Assembly (NCBI GenBank): GCA_019313185.1
Contig: JAFDBS010000103.1
Span: forward strand, 1-38,189
Source of the DNA: Deltaproteobacteria bacterium
Lineage (GTDB): Bacteria; Desulfobacterota; Desulfuromonadia; Desulfuromonadales; BM103
DNA length: 38,189 nucleotides
Direction of reading: 5' to 3'
The position numbers and the translations under genes are program-made. The notes under the pieces were generated by a model, which was not told the DNA's origin, made no database searches, and worked only from the letters and a program-made list of their open reading frames with translations. Positions 1 through 10,000 of this stretch are shown here, one piece after another. Positions within the stretch are counted from its first letter, which is position 1, and every line of letters starts with the position of its first letter.

Positions 1-919
1 CGGGCCCCCCTGTGCTTCGTCCTGCTATCGCGAGGGGTAGATCAATGAAAAACTTTCCGGCGCCAGACTTATGCAGAAAGGCCCCAAAAAAAATAAATAA
101 GATAACGTAGGTTGCCAAAACGTTGGCCATGACTCCGAATACACCGTTTGTAGTCAGATAGAGGGCTGTACAAAGACGCTCAAATCCAAACCCGCGATGA
201 GCAATAACCTCGGGGAAAATTGGTCCAAGATAGCCATAGATAAATAAGCCCAGGCCAATGAAGGTCATCGACCAGCCCAAAACTCTGCGACATACCTCTA
301 GTGAAAGGATAACCCCAACGATGCTGATCATGGCATCCAGATTGGTTTCTGCGCCAGCCCGGTAATTGAGCACTTCAAATTCATGTATCCAATAGTAAAC
401 GACAAGTGCTGAAGTCAGAGCAAAGAGTATGTCAGACAGAGTTGGATTCTGAGGCCATCTATTCATTATCCATCGATCAGCCACTGACAATACTGCGCCA
501 ATTCCCAGTGCGCCAACGAGTAGTGGCCAGATCACCTGGAGTTGGCCACTCGATACTTGTTCATGAAAAGCATCTACCGTGTCATAAAAGCCTAGCCCTG
601 CTATAGTGCAGGAAATAATACCGCCGAGGACCACAGACAGAAGTATGCGCATATAAGACTTGCCGGCAGGGTAAAGCAAGAACACCAACACATAGGTCAC
701 GAAAACATAGACGCCTCGATGATATTGTGTGGCAACCGCCGCCAGTCCAGCCGTGTAAAAATAGAAAAGAACCATGGCTGCACCAAGCCCAGATACAAGC
801 CACTTGAAAAGCCCGGTTGGCGAACGGAAGGTTTTGGAGTCTTTCTCCATCAACTTCTTGAGTTTCTCTTGTTCTTCGGGGGAGAGGTTCTTTAAATCTT
901 CCTTGATTTCTTCTGCCAT
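1..919 (-). CDS. TRAP transporter permease, fused 4TM/12TM type (C-terminal part lies beyond the window edge)
   Basis: Manual minus-strand translation from ATG at 919 (MAEEIKEDLKNLSPEEQEKLKKLMEKDSKTFRSPTGLFKW...) is open to base 1. It has many hydrophobic segments and motifs such as GFYDTVDAFHEQVSSGQLQVIWPLLVGALGIGA. It sits downstream of a TAXI binding protein. Absent from the ORF track because it has no stop in the window. Confidence 0.85.
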   Translation of the reverse strand, partial: MAEEIKEDLKNLSPEEQEKLKKLMEKDSKTFRSPTGLFKWLVSGLGAAMVLFYFYTAGLAAVATQYHRGVYVFVTYVLVFLLYPAGKSYMRILLSVVLGGIISCTIAGLGFYDTVDAFHEQVSSGQLQVIWPLLVGALGIGAVLSVADRWIMNRWPQNPTLSDILFALTSALVVYYWIHEFEVLNYRAGAETNLDAMISIVGVILSLEVCRRVLGWSMTFIGLGLFIYGYLGPIFPEVIAHRGFGFERLCTALYLTTNGVFGVMANVLATYVILFIFFGAFLHKSGAGKFFIDLPLAIAGRSTGGP

Positions 920-1000
920 GCTTTCTACCTGCCTAATGAATGAGATGTGGGCTAGGCCCTCTTAATGTTATGTTTTTAACGTTAGTTCTCGCCAATAAGT

Positions 1001-1030
1001 AAGAAGCGGGGCCGAATGGCCCCGCTTCTT
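1001..1030 (-). promoter_or_regulatory. Perfect 12-bp stem-loop between TAXI binding protein and TRAP permease genes (intercistronic hairpin, possible attenuator or mRNA stabiliser)
   Basis: AAGAAGCGGGGC-CGAATG-GCCCCGCTTCTT; no clear U-tract follows on the transcribed strand. Confidence 0.7.
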
Positions 1031-1047
1031 AATGTTATGGCCTCTGG

Positions 1048-2043
1048 CTATTCGCCCATTTGAGCTTCAGTAAGGGTTAAGCCCTTCTCCTTCCAGAACT
1101 TCTGAGCACCGGTATGGACAGGAGTCACAATCCCGGTAAGAGCACCATCAATTGACATGGATTTTGCGGTGCTTTTTACTTTAACCATGTAAGACAGTCC
1201 TTCTGGTGTATAAATGTTGGCGAGAGCATCATAGACATGATCATCAGCAACATGCTTGCCTGCTACCCACAAGGCACTGTCCTGAAAGCTCTTCACCTCA
1301 TAATCAACACCGCTGTATGTGCCAGCTGGAATGGTGATCGGAGCGTAGAATGGATATTGCTCGAAAGCGCCACCTTTTTCGCCTGCTTCGTAAGTATTCA
1401 GAATCTTGATTTTATTGCTGGCTGCAGCCTGAATAACCGAGCTGTTTGGGAACCCCGCAAAAACCCACATGGCATCGATTAAGCCGTCACCAATTGCTGC
1501 GGCAGCTTTGCTGTATCCGATAAACTCAATATTCATTTTATCCCACAGGCCCAAGGCTCCGAAAAAACGTTGAGCGGCAGCCGCTGCACCCGATCCGGCA
1601 CCACCAACGGCAATCCGCTTTCCTTCCAGATCAGCAACAGCGTTGATGCCGCTGTTTTCGAGCACAATCAGATGTGCAGGGGCTCCGTAAAGAAAAGCCA
1701 TGGCATGCACGTTAGGGTACGTGTTTGTGTCGTTTGTTAAACGGCCATTTCGGGCCAAATAGGTGTCACCAGAATAAGCTATCCCGAAATCAGCTTCCCC
1801 TGAGTTCACACGACGAACATTTTCCACCGAACCGGCCGAAGCCATGTTTGATACTTCAACATCGGGGATCATCTTTGAAAGTCGAGAGCTGATTCCGTTT
1901 GAGAAATACTGGAAGGTCCCACCCTCGGGGCCACCGGAAAATCCAAGACGCGTCTTGGCAGACAGTGCTGTGGTTGGGATAACCAAAGCTGCCACAAGCG
2001 CAAGTGTACTGATAATGGAAAAAATACGGATGGTTTGCTTCAT
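1048..2043 (-). CDS. TAXI family TRAP transporter solute-binding protein
   Basis: Signal peptide, then TRLGFSGGPEGGTFQYFSNGISSRLSK...ASAGSVENVRRVNSGEADFGIA, typical of TAXI binding proteins. AGGAGG precedes the ATG at 2043, so this start is preferred over 2058. Confidence 0.93.
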   Translation of the reverse strand: MKQTIRIFSIISTLALVAALVIPTTALSAKTRLGFSGGPEGGTFQYFSNGISSRLSKMIPDVEVSNMASAGSVENVRRVNSGEADFGIAYSGDTYLARNGRLTNDTNTYPNVHAMAFLYGAPAHLIVLENSGINAVADLEGKRIAVGGAGSGAAAAAQRFFGALGLWDKMNIEFIGYSKAAAAIGDGLIDAMWVFAGFPNSSVIQAAASNKIKILNTYEAGEKGGAFEQYPFYAPITIPAGTYSGVDYEVKSFQDSALWVAGKHVADDHVYDALANIYTPEGLSYMVKVKSTAKSMSIDGALTGIVTPVHTGAQKFWKEKGLTLTEAQMGE

Positions 2044-2477
2044 TTTTTGCCTCCTCATTCTGATTGGGTTAAAAGACTTTTAACGAACGCTATTTTAAAA
2101 CCGAATGGATCGTATTTACGCAAAGACGATGCCATATTTTAAAAAAGCGTTTTTCACTTAAGATTTAAACATAATGTTGACTTTTTGCAAGAACTTTTAG
2201 GGTCTTATAAACATCATTTGAATCAGGAATTTTGGCTAAAACTACAACAATCTGGCCAAAATTCACCACTTTTGAAAAGTTTTGCAAAGTGCCCTAGAAC
2301 ACGGTTTGGTCTAGTGCTTAGAGTAATATGTTGCAGAACCACCTGCTTTTGAACCACTATTCAGAAAAAGTCTTTTGTGACAGGCAGCATTTTTTGCGCG
2401 TGCTTGACAAAGTTTCGCCTTGACTGCTGAATGGTTGCAGCTATGATTCACGAAAATTGCAATTGAGTTTAATATAA

Positions 2478-3326
2478 ATGAGAACTTTGAAAAAAACATT
2501 CCAGGCGCATGCCAAAGTAAATTTTTGCCTACACGTTTTGGGTCGCAGGCCAGACGGTTACCACGACGTTGCAATGTTGATGCAACAGATCAGTTTGGCA
2601 GATCAAGTTATGATTGAAGTTTCTGATGGTAATGACATACAGATCAATTGCCCCGGATTGAAACTTGTGCCAGGAGAGATAAACATTGCCGAGAAAGCAG
2701 CCAGGTCTCTGTTGAGCCATGTAGGCGAAAGTCTCAGGCTAAAGATATCAATCAAGAAGCATATTCCAGCTGCAGCTGGGATGGGCGGAGGTTCGTCTGA
2801 CGCGGCAACGGTTTTGGTTGGACTAAACAGGATGTTGGGGCTGGATTTATCAAAACAAGAGCTTATGAATCTTGGGGTGAAACTCGGCGCCGATGTTCCG
2901 TTCTTTATCTTCGATCAAACAGCCTGGGCAACCGGGATTGGCGATCATCTGGAAGCCTGGCCGGGGATGCCACCAATGTCCTTGGTTTTGGTTAACCCGG
3001 GCATTGCGGTTTCGACGGCTTGGGTCTATCAAAATTTAGGGTTGACACATACAAGCTCAGTGGCTAAACTCCCCAAGTTTCCCGAGGGAATTCCGGCTGT
3101 CGTCCGCCTGCTTCATAACGACCTGGAAGCGGTTACTGTTCAACGGTTTCCGGTTATTGATGAAATCAAAAAACGGCTCATTGCGGGTGGGGCTTGTGGA
3201 GCTCTCATGTCGGGGAGTGGGCCAACGGTATTTGGAGTGTTCAGTAGTTTTGAGAAAGCCGATCGCGCAGCAAAGGAACTTGCTTCTCATTATGGTTGGT
3301 GGACGCAAGCTGCTAGACTCAAGTAA
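2478..3326 (+). CDS. ispE: 4-diphosphocytidyl-2-C-methyl-D-erythritol kinase
   Basis: AHAKVNFCLHVLGRRPDGYHDVAMLMQQI and PAAAGMGGGSSDAATVL GHMP-kinase motifs; C-terminal GALMSGSGPTVFGVF. Confidence 0.97.
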   Translation: MRTLKKTFQAHAKVNFCLHVLGRRPDGYHDVAMLMQQISLADQVMIEVSDGNDIQINCPGLKLVPGEINIAEKAARSLLSHVGESLRLKISIKKHIPAAAGMGGGSSDAATVLVGLNRMLGLDLSKQELMNLGVKLGADVPFFIFDQTAWATGIGDHLEAWPGMPPMSLVLVNPGIAVSTAWVYQNLGLTHTSSVAKLPKFPEGIPAVVRLLHNDLEAVTVQRFPVIDEIKKRLIAGGACGALMSGSGPTVFGVFSSFEKADRAAKELASHYGWWTQAARLK

Positions 3327-3351
3327 ACTCTCTGGGAAACCGGCAGACCAT

Positions 3352-3426
3352 AGGGGCGTCGCCAAGCGGTAAGGCACCGGATTTTGATTCCGGCATTCAC
3401 AGGTTCGAATCCTGTCGCCCCTGCCA
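3352..3426 (+). tRNA. tRNA-Gln (anticodon TTG), CCA encoded
   Basis: Acceptor AGGGGCG/CGCCCCT, anticodon stem-loop CCGGA-TTTTGAT-TCCGG, T-arm CAGGTTCGAATCCTG, 3' GCCA. Confidence 0.96.
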
Positions 3427-3541
3427 CTCATAATTTGCCAATCAGAGTCTCAAGGCAATCGCTCAGAGGTAGTTTGTGCCCAAGGGCTGAAGAAGAAACC
3501 GAATTTCAAGCGAAGGTGATGCGGGCTGGCATGACCTATCG

Positions 3542-4504
3542 TTGTTAGAAAACGAGCAAACCGTGTTGAACGAATTGAAAATCTTTGCAGGAAACTCCAA
3601 CCTGTCTCTCGCCCGAGAAATCTGCAGTTATCTTTCCGTTCCCCTGGGTAAGGCCGATGTCAAAACGTTTTCTGATGGGGAAATCATGGTTGAAATTGGT
3701 GAAAATGTGCGCGGACGAGATGTGTTCGTTGTTCAGTCAACCTGCCAGCCTTCTAACCACAACTTGATGGAACTACTGGTGATGATCGATGCTCTCAAAA
3801 GAGCCTCGGCTGCTCGTGTCACGGCAGTCATCCCATACTTTGGATATGCCCGTCAGGATCGAAAGGTCGCTCCAAGAACACCTATTACAAGTAAATTGGT
3901 TGCTGACCTGATCACTACTTCTGGTGCTCAGCGTGTGCTTTGTGTCGATCTTCATGCCGGCCAAATTCAAGGGTTTTTCAATATTCCTGTAGACCACTTA
4001 TATGCTGCTCCAGTTGTATTGGATGACATCAAAAACCGGTTCAGTAAATCAATCGTTGTCGTCTCCCCTGATGCCGGAGGCACAGAGCGAGCACGGGCTT
4101 TTGCAAAGCGGCTTGATGCAGGGTTGGCGATCATTGATAAACGTCGCAGTGCAGCCAACGTGTCAGAAGTGATGCATATTATTGGTGATGTAAAAGATCG
4201 AACCTGCATTATAGTTGATGATATGATTGATACGGCAGGGACTTTATGCCAGGCAGCAAGTGCTTTGAAGAAACATGGCGCTGGCGATGTTTATGCGACA
4301 GCAACCCACGCAGTCCTTTCAGGCCCGGCTTTAGAACGGATCAACCAGAGTGAACTTAAAGAAGTTTTGATTACCAATACAATCCCATCAGATGAAAAGG
4401 CAAAAGACTGCCCACGATTGAGAGTCATCTCTGTCGCTCAGTTGTTGGCGGAAGCGATACGACGAATTCATGGTGACGAGTCAGTCAGTTCGCTGTTCGT
4501 CTGA
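3542..4504 (+). CDS. prs: Ribose-phosphate pyrophosphokinase
   Basis: [74 protein letters not shown]. Start uncertain (TTG at 3542 or GTG at 3563). Confidence 0.97.
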   Translation: MLENEQTVLNELKIFAGNSNLSLAREICSYLSVPLGKADVKTFSDGEIMVEIGENVRGRDVFVVQSTCQPSNHNLMELLVMIDALKRASAARVTAVIPYFGYARQDRKVAPRTPITSKLVADLITTSGAQRVLCVDLHAGQIQGFFNIPVDHLYAAPVVLDDIKNRFSKSIVVVSPDAGGTERARAFAKRLDAGLAIIDKRRSAANVSEVMHIIGDVKDRTCIIVDDMIDTAGTLCQAASALKKHGAGDVYATATHAVLSGPALERINQSELKEVLITNTIPSDEKAKDCPRLRVISVAQLLAEAIRRIHGDESVSSLFV

Positions 4505-4551
4505 CTTTTGGGAAAACCCTAATGATACATGACCATACGGAGGATAGATAA

Positions 4552-5199
4552 ATGGCTAAATCAGTTCTGAACGTTGAGCCTCGACTTCGCTCGGGCAAGG
4601 GCGGGTCCAGAAAGGTCCGCGCAGAAGGACTAGTCCCTGCGATTGTTTATGGAAAAGGGATCGATACCCTGAACCTTCGCATCGAGCCCAAAGCTTTGCA
4701 AAAGGCTATTTCTACCGATGCAGGATGGAATGCCTTGATTACCTTGAAGGGGAATGGCCCTTTTGATGGCAAGGTGGTTATCCTTAAAGATATGCAAATT
4801 GATCCAATTCGACGCAATGTTCTGCATGTTGATTTTCATGCAATCGATCTCAAAAAGAAAATTAGCGTTATGGTGCCTGTCCATGTTGCAGGCAAGTCTG
4901 AAGGCGAAAAGATGGGTGGCAGCTTGCAAATTGTCCGTCATGAGCTGGAGATCCTCTGCCTTCCAACAGATATCCCACCTTCAATCGAGATTGATGTCAG
5001 TTCGCTACAAATCGGTGATGTTGTACATATTGAAGACATTGTTCTGCCGGAATCAACAGAAGCCCCCCATGATGTCAATTTCACGGTCTTGACTGTGGTT
5101 GGCCTGAAAGCTGAGGTCGAAGAGGAGCCGGAAGAAGGGGTTGAAGCCGTTGAAATCGGAGAAGAGGCTGAAATCTCCGAGGAAAGTGGCGAAGAGTAG
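4552..5199 (+). CDS. rplY: 50S ribosomal protein L25 (CTC/TL5 long form) with acidic C-terminal tail
   Basis: RSGKGGSRKVRAEGLVPAIVYGKG N-terminal L25 motif and CTC domain; located between prs and pth. Confidence 0.95.
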   Translation: MAKSVLNVEPRLRSGKGGSRKVRAEGLVPAIVYGKGIDTLNLRIEPKALQKAISTDAGWNALITLKGNGPFDGKVVILKDMQIDPIRRNVLHVDFHAIDLKKKISVMVPVHVAGKSEGEKMGGSLQIVRHELEILCLPTDIPPSIEIDVSSLQIGDVVHIEDIVLPESTEAPHDVNFTVLTVVGLKAEVEEEPEEGVEAVEIGEEAEISEESGEE

Positions 5200-5210
5200 A
5201 CGAGGAACTT

Positions 5211-5795
5211 TTGAAACTAATTGTCGGGCTAGGCAATCCTGGCGAAAGATACGCCGAAACCCGTCACAATATAGGTTTTATGGTTGCTGAGCAACTGGCG
5301 CGGCGTTTTCGGATTGCTCTAAAGCGAAAAGGTTTTCAAGGTTTGTACGGGGCAGGACACATCTTGGGTCAGGAAGTGACCATATTGCTGCCGCAGACTT
5401 ATATGAATAGAAGTGGCTCCAGCGTCGCCTCCGCACTCCAGTCCCTCGGTATTCAACCGGGGGATTTGATTGTGGTTCATGATGAGATTGACCTAGAATA
5501 TGGTGCGTTGCGAGTCAAGGTTGGCGGCGGCCATGGTGGGCACAACGGCCTGCGTGATCTTGCCAGTTCATTGCAAGATCCACACTTTGTTCGCTTGCGT
5601 GTCGGGGTTGGGCGTCCTCCAGCTGGAGGTGATGTTTCAAACCATGTCCTTAGCCGGTTTAATGCAGAAGAGAGATCAAAATTGGATGATATAGTCAGTT
5701 TTGCTGTAGACGCTATAGAACGAATTTTGCTGGATGGGCCAACAGCGGCTATGAACGCTTATAACAACCGTAACTTGTTATCGGAATCTATCTAA
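5211..5795 (+). CDS. pth: Aminoacyl-tRNA hydrolase (peptidyl-tRNA hydrolase)
   Basis: [49 protein letters not shown]. Starts at TTG. Confidence 0.97.
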   Translation: MKLIVGLGNPGERYAETRHNIGFMVAEQLARRFRIALKRKGFQGLYGAGHILGQEVTILLPQTYMNRSGSSVASALQSLGIQPGDLIVVHDEIDLEYGALRVKVGGGHGGHNGLRDLASSLQDPHFVRLRVGVGRPPAGGDVSNHVLSRFNAEERSKLDDIVSFAVDAIERILLDGPTAAMNAYNNRNLLSESI

Positions 5796-5818
5796 AAAAT
5801 GATCAAAAGGAGACAGAC

Positions 5819-7828
5819 ATGCAAGCTTTAGCACCAATCCTTGGCGTGATCGGTTTCGTCGTCGCCATCGTATTGTACGGCAAGGTCAAAGCCAAACCGA
5901 TTGGTAACGACACCATGAAGGAAATATCTGAACAGATTCATGCCGGGGCAATGGCTTTCCTCGGACGTGAATACAAGGTACTAGCGATTTTCATTGCTCT
6001 GGTATTTATGATCATCACCCTTGGGATGAATTACCAAACTGCTTTTGCGTTTTTGGGTGGTGCTGTTTGTTCCATGATATGTGGTTTCATTGGAATGAAA
6101 GCAGCAACCCGTGCAAACGTCCGAACATCAGAAGCCGCAAGGCAATCTGGTCAAGCTGCGGCCCTTATGGTTTCTTTCAACGGTGGCGCAGTCATGGGAC
6201 TTTCGGTAGCATCCCTCGGTTTGGTTGGCGTAGGGATCGCGTGGATTGCTTTTGGTGGTGACACATCAACCGTCAAATACATTAACGGTTTTGCGATGGG
6301 CGCCTCTTCCATAGCTTTGTTTGCACGAGTTGGCGGTGGAATTTACACCAAAGCCGCCGATGTTGGTGCTGACTTGGTTGGTAAGGTTGAGGCAGGGATT
6401 CCTGAAGACGACCCACGTAACCCGGGTGTTATCGCTGATAATGTCGGCGACTGTGTTGGCGATACGGCTGGTATGGGAGCGGATATTTTTGAGTCGTATG
6501 TCGGCTCAATTATCGCAACGATTGCAATCGCTGCTGCAGCAGGACCTGAGCTGCTCGCACAGTTGGGCTCAGGAGATGATGTTCGGATGGCCGCCATGTT
6601 TCTGCCGATTACCCTTGCCATGGTCGGTTTGATTTTTTCATTGGTAGGCATCTGGTCAATGAAAAAGCTGTGTAACCAAGACCCTGCCAAGGCCCTACAC
6701 TATACAACGTTTGTTGCAGCCGGCGGTTTTTTGGTCGCATCGATTTTGGTGATTTTGGGATCAGGGCTCAAGTTTGGTGTTTTCCTGGCCGTTTTAATCG
6801 GCTGTCTGGCCGGTGTTGCGATTGGTCAGATCACAGAATATTATACGGCCTCTACCCCGGTTTCCCGAATTGCTGAAGCAAGTAAAACTGGGCCAGCGAC
6901 GAATATCATTCATGGCCTTGCTGTTGGTCTCGAGAGTTGTGCTGCTCCAATATTGGTCATCTGCGTGGCAATTGCCGTGGCAAACGCATTTGCAGGACTT
7001 TATGGTATAGGGATTGCCGCTGTTGGCATGCTTGCAACAGTTGGTGTGACCATGACAGTAGATGCTTATGGTCCAATTGCGGATAATGCAGGCGGAATAT
7101 CCGAAATGGCCGGTTTAGGGCCCGATGTGCGCAAAATTACAGACGGTCTTGACGCAATTGGCAATACCACCGCAGCGATTGGAAAAGGCTTTGCCATAGG
7201 CTCTGCCGCATTGACTGCTCTTGCATTGTTTTCCGCATACGCGACGACGGTAAAGCTCACGACGATCAACCTGATTGATCCCAAGGTTGTTATCGGACTG
7301 CTCATCGGTGGGGCTTTGCCGTTTTTTATCGGTGCCTTGACCATGACCAGTGTTGGCCGGGCAGCAGGAAAGATGGTTGAAGAAATTCGCCGCCAGTTCC
7401 GTGAAATACCTGGTCTGCTCGAAGGCAAAGAAGGCGTGAAGCCGGAATCAGAGCGGTGTGTAGATATCTCTGCCCGTGCGGCGCTCAGGGAAATGGTTCT
7501 TCCGGGGGTTGTCGCCGTGATTGCTCCTGTATTGATTGGTTTTATCATTGGCAAGGAAGCCTTGGGCGGTATGCTTGCTGGTGCCACCTTGGCAGGCGTT
7601 TTGCTGGCATTGATGATGTCCAATGGTGGCGGAGCCTGGGACAATGCCAAAAAATATATCGAAAAGGGTGAACTTGCCGGGGAAGAGAAGGGTGGAGAAG
7701 CTCACGCCGCAGCCGTCATCGGTGATACGGTTGGCGACCCATTCAAAGATACATCCGGACCCGCAATGAATATCTTGATTAAATTGATGAGCGTAGTCTC
7801 ACTGGTAATTGCGCCGCTGCTGATTTAA
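5819..7828 (+). CDS. hppA: Membrane-bound ion-translocating pyrophosphatase, predicted K+-dependent type
   Basis: [27 protein letters not shown] and [34 protein letters not shown] has Ala rather than Lys at the K+-dependence position. Confidence 0.96.
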   Translation: MQALAPILGVIGFVVAIVLYGKVKAKPIGNDTMKEISEQIHAGAMAFLGREYKVLAIFIALVFMIITLGMNYQTAFAFLGGAVCSMICGFIGMKAATRANVRTSEAARQSGQAAALMVSFNGGAVMGLSVASLGLVGVGIAWIAFGGDTSTVKYINGFAMGASSIALFARVGGGIYTKAADVGADLVGKVEAGIPEDDPRNPGVIADNVGDCVGDTAGMGADIFESYVGSIIATIAIAAAAGPELLAQLGSGDDVRMAAMFLPITLAMVGLIFSLVGIWSMKKLCNQDPAKALHYTTFVAAGGFLVASILVILGSGLKFGVFLAVLIGCLAGVAIGQITEYYTASTPVSRIAEASKTGPATNIIHGLAVGLESCAAPILVICVAIAVANAFAGLYGIGIAAVGMLATVGVTMTVDAYGPIADNAGGISEMAGLGPDVRKITDGLDAIGNTTAAIGKGFAIGSAALTALALFSAYATTVKLTTINLIDPKVVIGLLIGGALPFFIGALTMTSVGRAAGKMVEEIRRQFREIPGLLEGKEGVKPESERCVDISARAALREMVLPGVVAVIAPVLIGFIIGKEALGGMLAGATLAGVLLALMMSNGGGAWDNAKKYIEKGELAGEEKGGEAHAAAVIGDTVGDPFKDTSGPAMNILIKLMSVVSLVIAPLLI

Positions 7829-7851
7829 GATTGATCTTTTGAACAACGAAA

Positions 7852-7888
7852 CGATAGCCGGAGCTTAACCTCCGGCTATCGTTGTTTT
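7852..7888 (+). terminator. Rho-independent terminator after hppA
   Basis: CGATAGCCGGAG-CTTAAC-CTCCGGCTATCG followed by TTGTTTT. Confidence 0.88.
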
Positions 7889-8231
7889 GATCAACTCTTA
7901 TGCATTCAGGGCAAGTTATCCCTTGGTTGATATCAATTTCAAAGAGCAGCGTTTTGTTCGACTCAATGCATGCAAACCCACCGAATAAGCTTACAAGGTT
8001 TAAGGCAAACTTTTCGAATGCTGCTGGCCATGGGCCAAGAAAATTTGCCTATTTGGTAAAAATGAATTGAAGAGCAGGATGCTTGCTGTGAAACAACTTA
8101 AGACCGGAAGAGACCAATAGACGTCGGCTTAAAGACTGAATGCAGTAAAGGCTGGTTTAATTCGTTTAAGTTTAGAATGATTTCAGGTTGTGTCTAATCG
8201 GCTTTTAAAGTTCGACACTAAATTAATCGTT

Positions 8232-8338
8232 GCTTCAATACCACGGGTGTGGTAATAAACAAAATTCTTTTCATAGTAGCAGCAAAGATCGCTGCACTCC
8301 TTGCTCCAAATTAATGGGGCTAAAACTCAAAAGGAGGT
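8232..8338 (+). promoter_or_regulatory. Possible structured 5' leader of the rpsF operon
   Basis: Short hairpins TACCAC-GGGT-GTGGTA (8239-8254), GCAGC-AAAGATC-GCTGC and GCTCC-N8-GGGGC (8303-8320) just upstream of the AAGGAGG Shine-Dalgarno. Structure judged by eye. Confidence 0.35.
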
Positions 8339-8342
8339 CTCA

Positions 8343-8720
8343 ATGCGAACCTACGAATCTATCTTTATTGTTCACCCAGAAAAGGTCGGGGACGGCTTGG
8401 ACGCTGTCATTCAAAAGTACAAGGACGTCTTAAGCGGACAAGGTGCGACGATTCTGAAAGTAGACAATTGGGGGACACGGACACTTGCTTATCCCATTAT
8501 GAAGCAGAACCAAGGCAACTATGTTTTGGTTGTATTTGAAGCTCAATCTTCGGTTATTGCTGAATATGAGCGCCGTATGCGAATTGATGACAGTATTATC
8601 AAATTTCAGACGGTCCTTTTGGAGGGTGGCTACGAGGCGCCGGCAGAGGCTCCAGTAGATGACGCCTCGTCTGAAGAAGTTGACGCTGAAATATCGTCAA
8701 CCGACTCGGAAGAGGCCTAG
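8343..8720 (+). CDS. rpsF: 30S ribosomal protein S6
   Basis: MRTYESIFIVHPEK...NWGTRTLAYPIMKQNQGNYVLVVFEA; AAGGAGG upstream of ATG at 8343. Confidence 0.97.
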   Translation: MRTYESIFIVHPEKVGDGLDAVIQKYKDVLSGQGATILKVDNWGTRTLAYPIMKQNQGNYVLVVFEAQSSVIAEYERRMRIDDSIIKFQTVLLEGGYEAPAEAPVDDASSEEVDAEISSTDSEEA

Positions 8721-8763
8721 GTTCTCAATGGGAAAATACAACTGATTTCAAGGAGAGTTTATT

Positions 8764-9030
8764 ATGGCTTTTGCTGGCAACCGTTCAAATGGTCCGCGGC
8801 GGCGCTATGGTCGCCGCAAAGTCTGTCGTTTCTGTGCAGATAAGAAGTTGGGGATTGATTATAAAGATATCAGAACCCTTCGCTATTTTGTTTCTGAGCG
8901 TGGCAAGATAGTGCCAAGGCGTATTTCAGGAAATTGTGCTGAGCATCAGCGAAAATTGACTTTTGCGATCAAGCGTGCGCGCAATATTGCGCTGTTGCCT
9001 TTTACGGCTAGCCACGCTTTGGAAAAATAA
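8764..9030 (+). CDS. rpsR: 30S ribosomal protein S18 (Cys-containing form)
   Basis: [54 protein letters not shown]. Confidence 0.97.
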   Translation: MAFAGNRSNGPRRRYGRRKVCRFCADKKLGIDYKDIRTLRYFVSERGKIVPRRISGNCAEHQRKLTFAIKRARNIALLPFTASHALEK

Positions 9031-9044
9031 CCAAGAAACGATCT

Positions 9045-9983
9045 ATGCAGCAGGCGCTCTATGTAGCACTTGGCGCTCTGACCGGCTATTTACTGTTCGG
9101 AGCGCACTCTATATTTGGTCTGGCCGCTTTGATCGTTAATCTCTTGACGCCACTTCCGGCCTTCTATCTCGGCCTTCGTTTTGGTTTGAAGTCGGGTTGG
9201 CTAACGATACTGTTGACCGGATGTTTACTGCTCTTTGCATCTGGACTTGAGCCTCCGCTCCTTTATCTATTACAGTTCGGGTTGCCATCAGGAATCCTTG
9301 CTTGGTTGATGACTAGACGAGTTGATTGGGACCGTGCCATTTTCGTGACCCTTGGCTTTATGGTCGTTGCCGCTTTGGTTGGTGTATTTGGCATAGCTCT
9401 TGTTCAACAAAAAAGCCCGATGTTTGTTGCCGCGGCGATCATCGACAATGAAGTCAGCCTGGCTGCAGAATCCATGCAAGCTATTTTCAATGAAGCAGAG
9501 ATCCCTCCTGCTGAATTGGAAAGATTAAAAGAAGCTCTTGAGAGCATGACTGAATTTATGCGTGACGTGTATGCCGGCTTGGTAATTGTCGTCGCGTTGT
9601 TTATGTTGCTTGCTCTGGTGTTTGCTGTCAATTTGCTCGCTCGTGGTCGAATTGATGTTCCTGGCCCACGATTCATGAAGTGGAAAGCCCCGGAGCCAAT
9701 GATCTGGCTGCTGATTCTTGCCGGCTTTATGGTCTTCTTTTTTGATGGTGCCCTGAGGCTGTTTGCAATGAATCTTCTTGTTATACTTTTACCGGTTTAC
9801 TTTCTCCAGGGACTGGCTGTAATCGATAGTTTTTTTCAGCGCAAAGCGCTTTCACCCATTTTTCGTACGGTTGGTTATATTTTGGTGATTTTGGTCAACC
9901 CTCTGCCTTTGTTGGTGACATGCATCGGCGTGTTTGATCTATGGGTAGATTTTAGAAAGCCAAGAATACCTAAATCGACATGA
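9045..9983 (+). CDS. DUF2232 (YybS-like) polytopic membrane protein
   Basis: Multiple hydrophobic segments; located between rpsR and rplI, where DUF2232 proteins commonly lie; C-terminal FFDGALRLFAMNLLVILLPVYFLQGLAVIDSFFQRKALSPIFR. Confidence 0.8.
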   Translation: MQQALYVALGALTGYLLFGAHSIFGLAALIVNLLTPLPAFYLGLRFGLKSGWLTILLTGCLLLFASGLEPPLLYLLQFGLPSGILAWLMTRRVDWDRAIFVTLGFMVVAALVGVFGIALVQQKSPMFVAAAIIDNEVSLAAESMQAIFNEAEIPPAELERLKEALESMTEFMRDVYAGLVIVVALFMLLALVFAVNLLARGRIDVPGPRFMKWKAPEPMIWLLILAGFMVFFFDGALRLFAMNLLVILLPVYFLQGLAVIDSFFQRKALSPIFRTVGYILVILVNPLPLLVTCIGVFDLWVDFRKPRIPKST

Positions 9984-10000
9984 TTTTGGAGGATTAACAC

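Noticed and set aside
2230-2265. TTTTGGCTA...TGGCCAAAA imperfect inverted repeat in the TAXI/ispE intergenic region
   Set aside because: Short and imperfect; similar TGGCCAAAA strings occur near 34412 and elsewhere, consistent with chance in AT-rich spacers.
3057-3431. Minus-strand ORF containing GDRIRTCECRNQNPVPYRLATPL
   Set aside because: It is antisense to ispE and tRNA-Gln; the C-terminal-looking peptide is a known spurious translation of tRNA complement.
6343-7650. Minus-strand ORFs of 115 and 194 aa opposite hppA
   Set aside because: Shadow ORFs generated by the codon bias of the well-supported hppA gene.
8025-8037. Near-palindrome TGGCCATGGGCCA in the gap before rpsF
   Set aside because: Too short to support a regulatory site without conservation or expression data.
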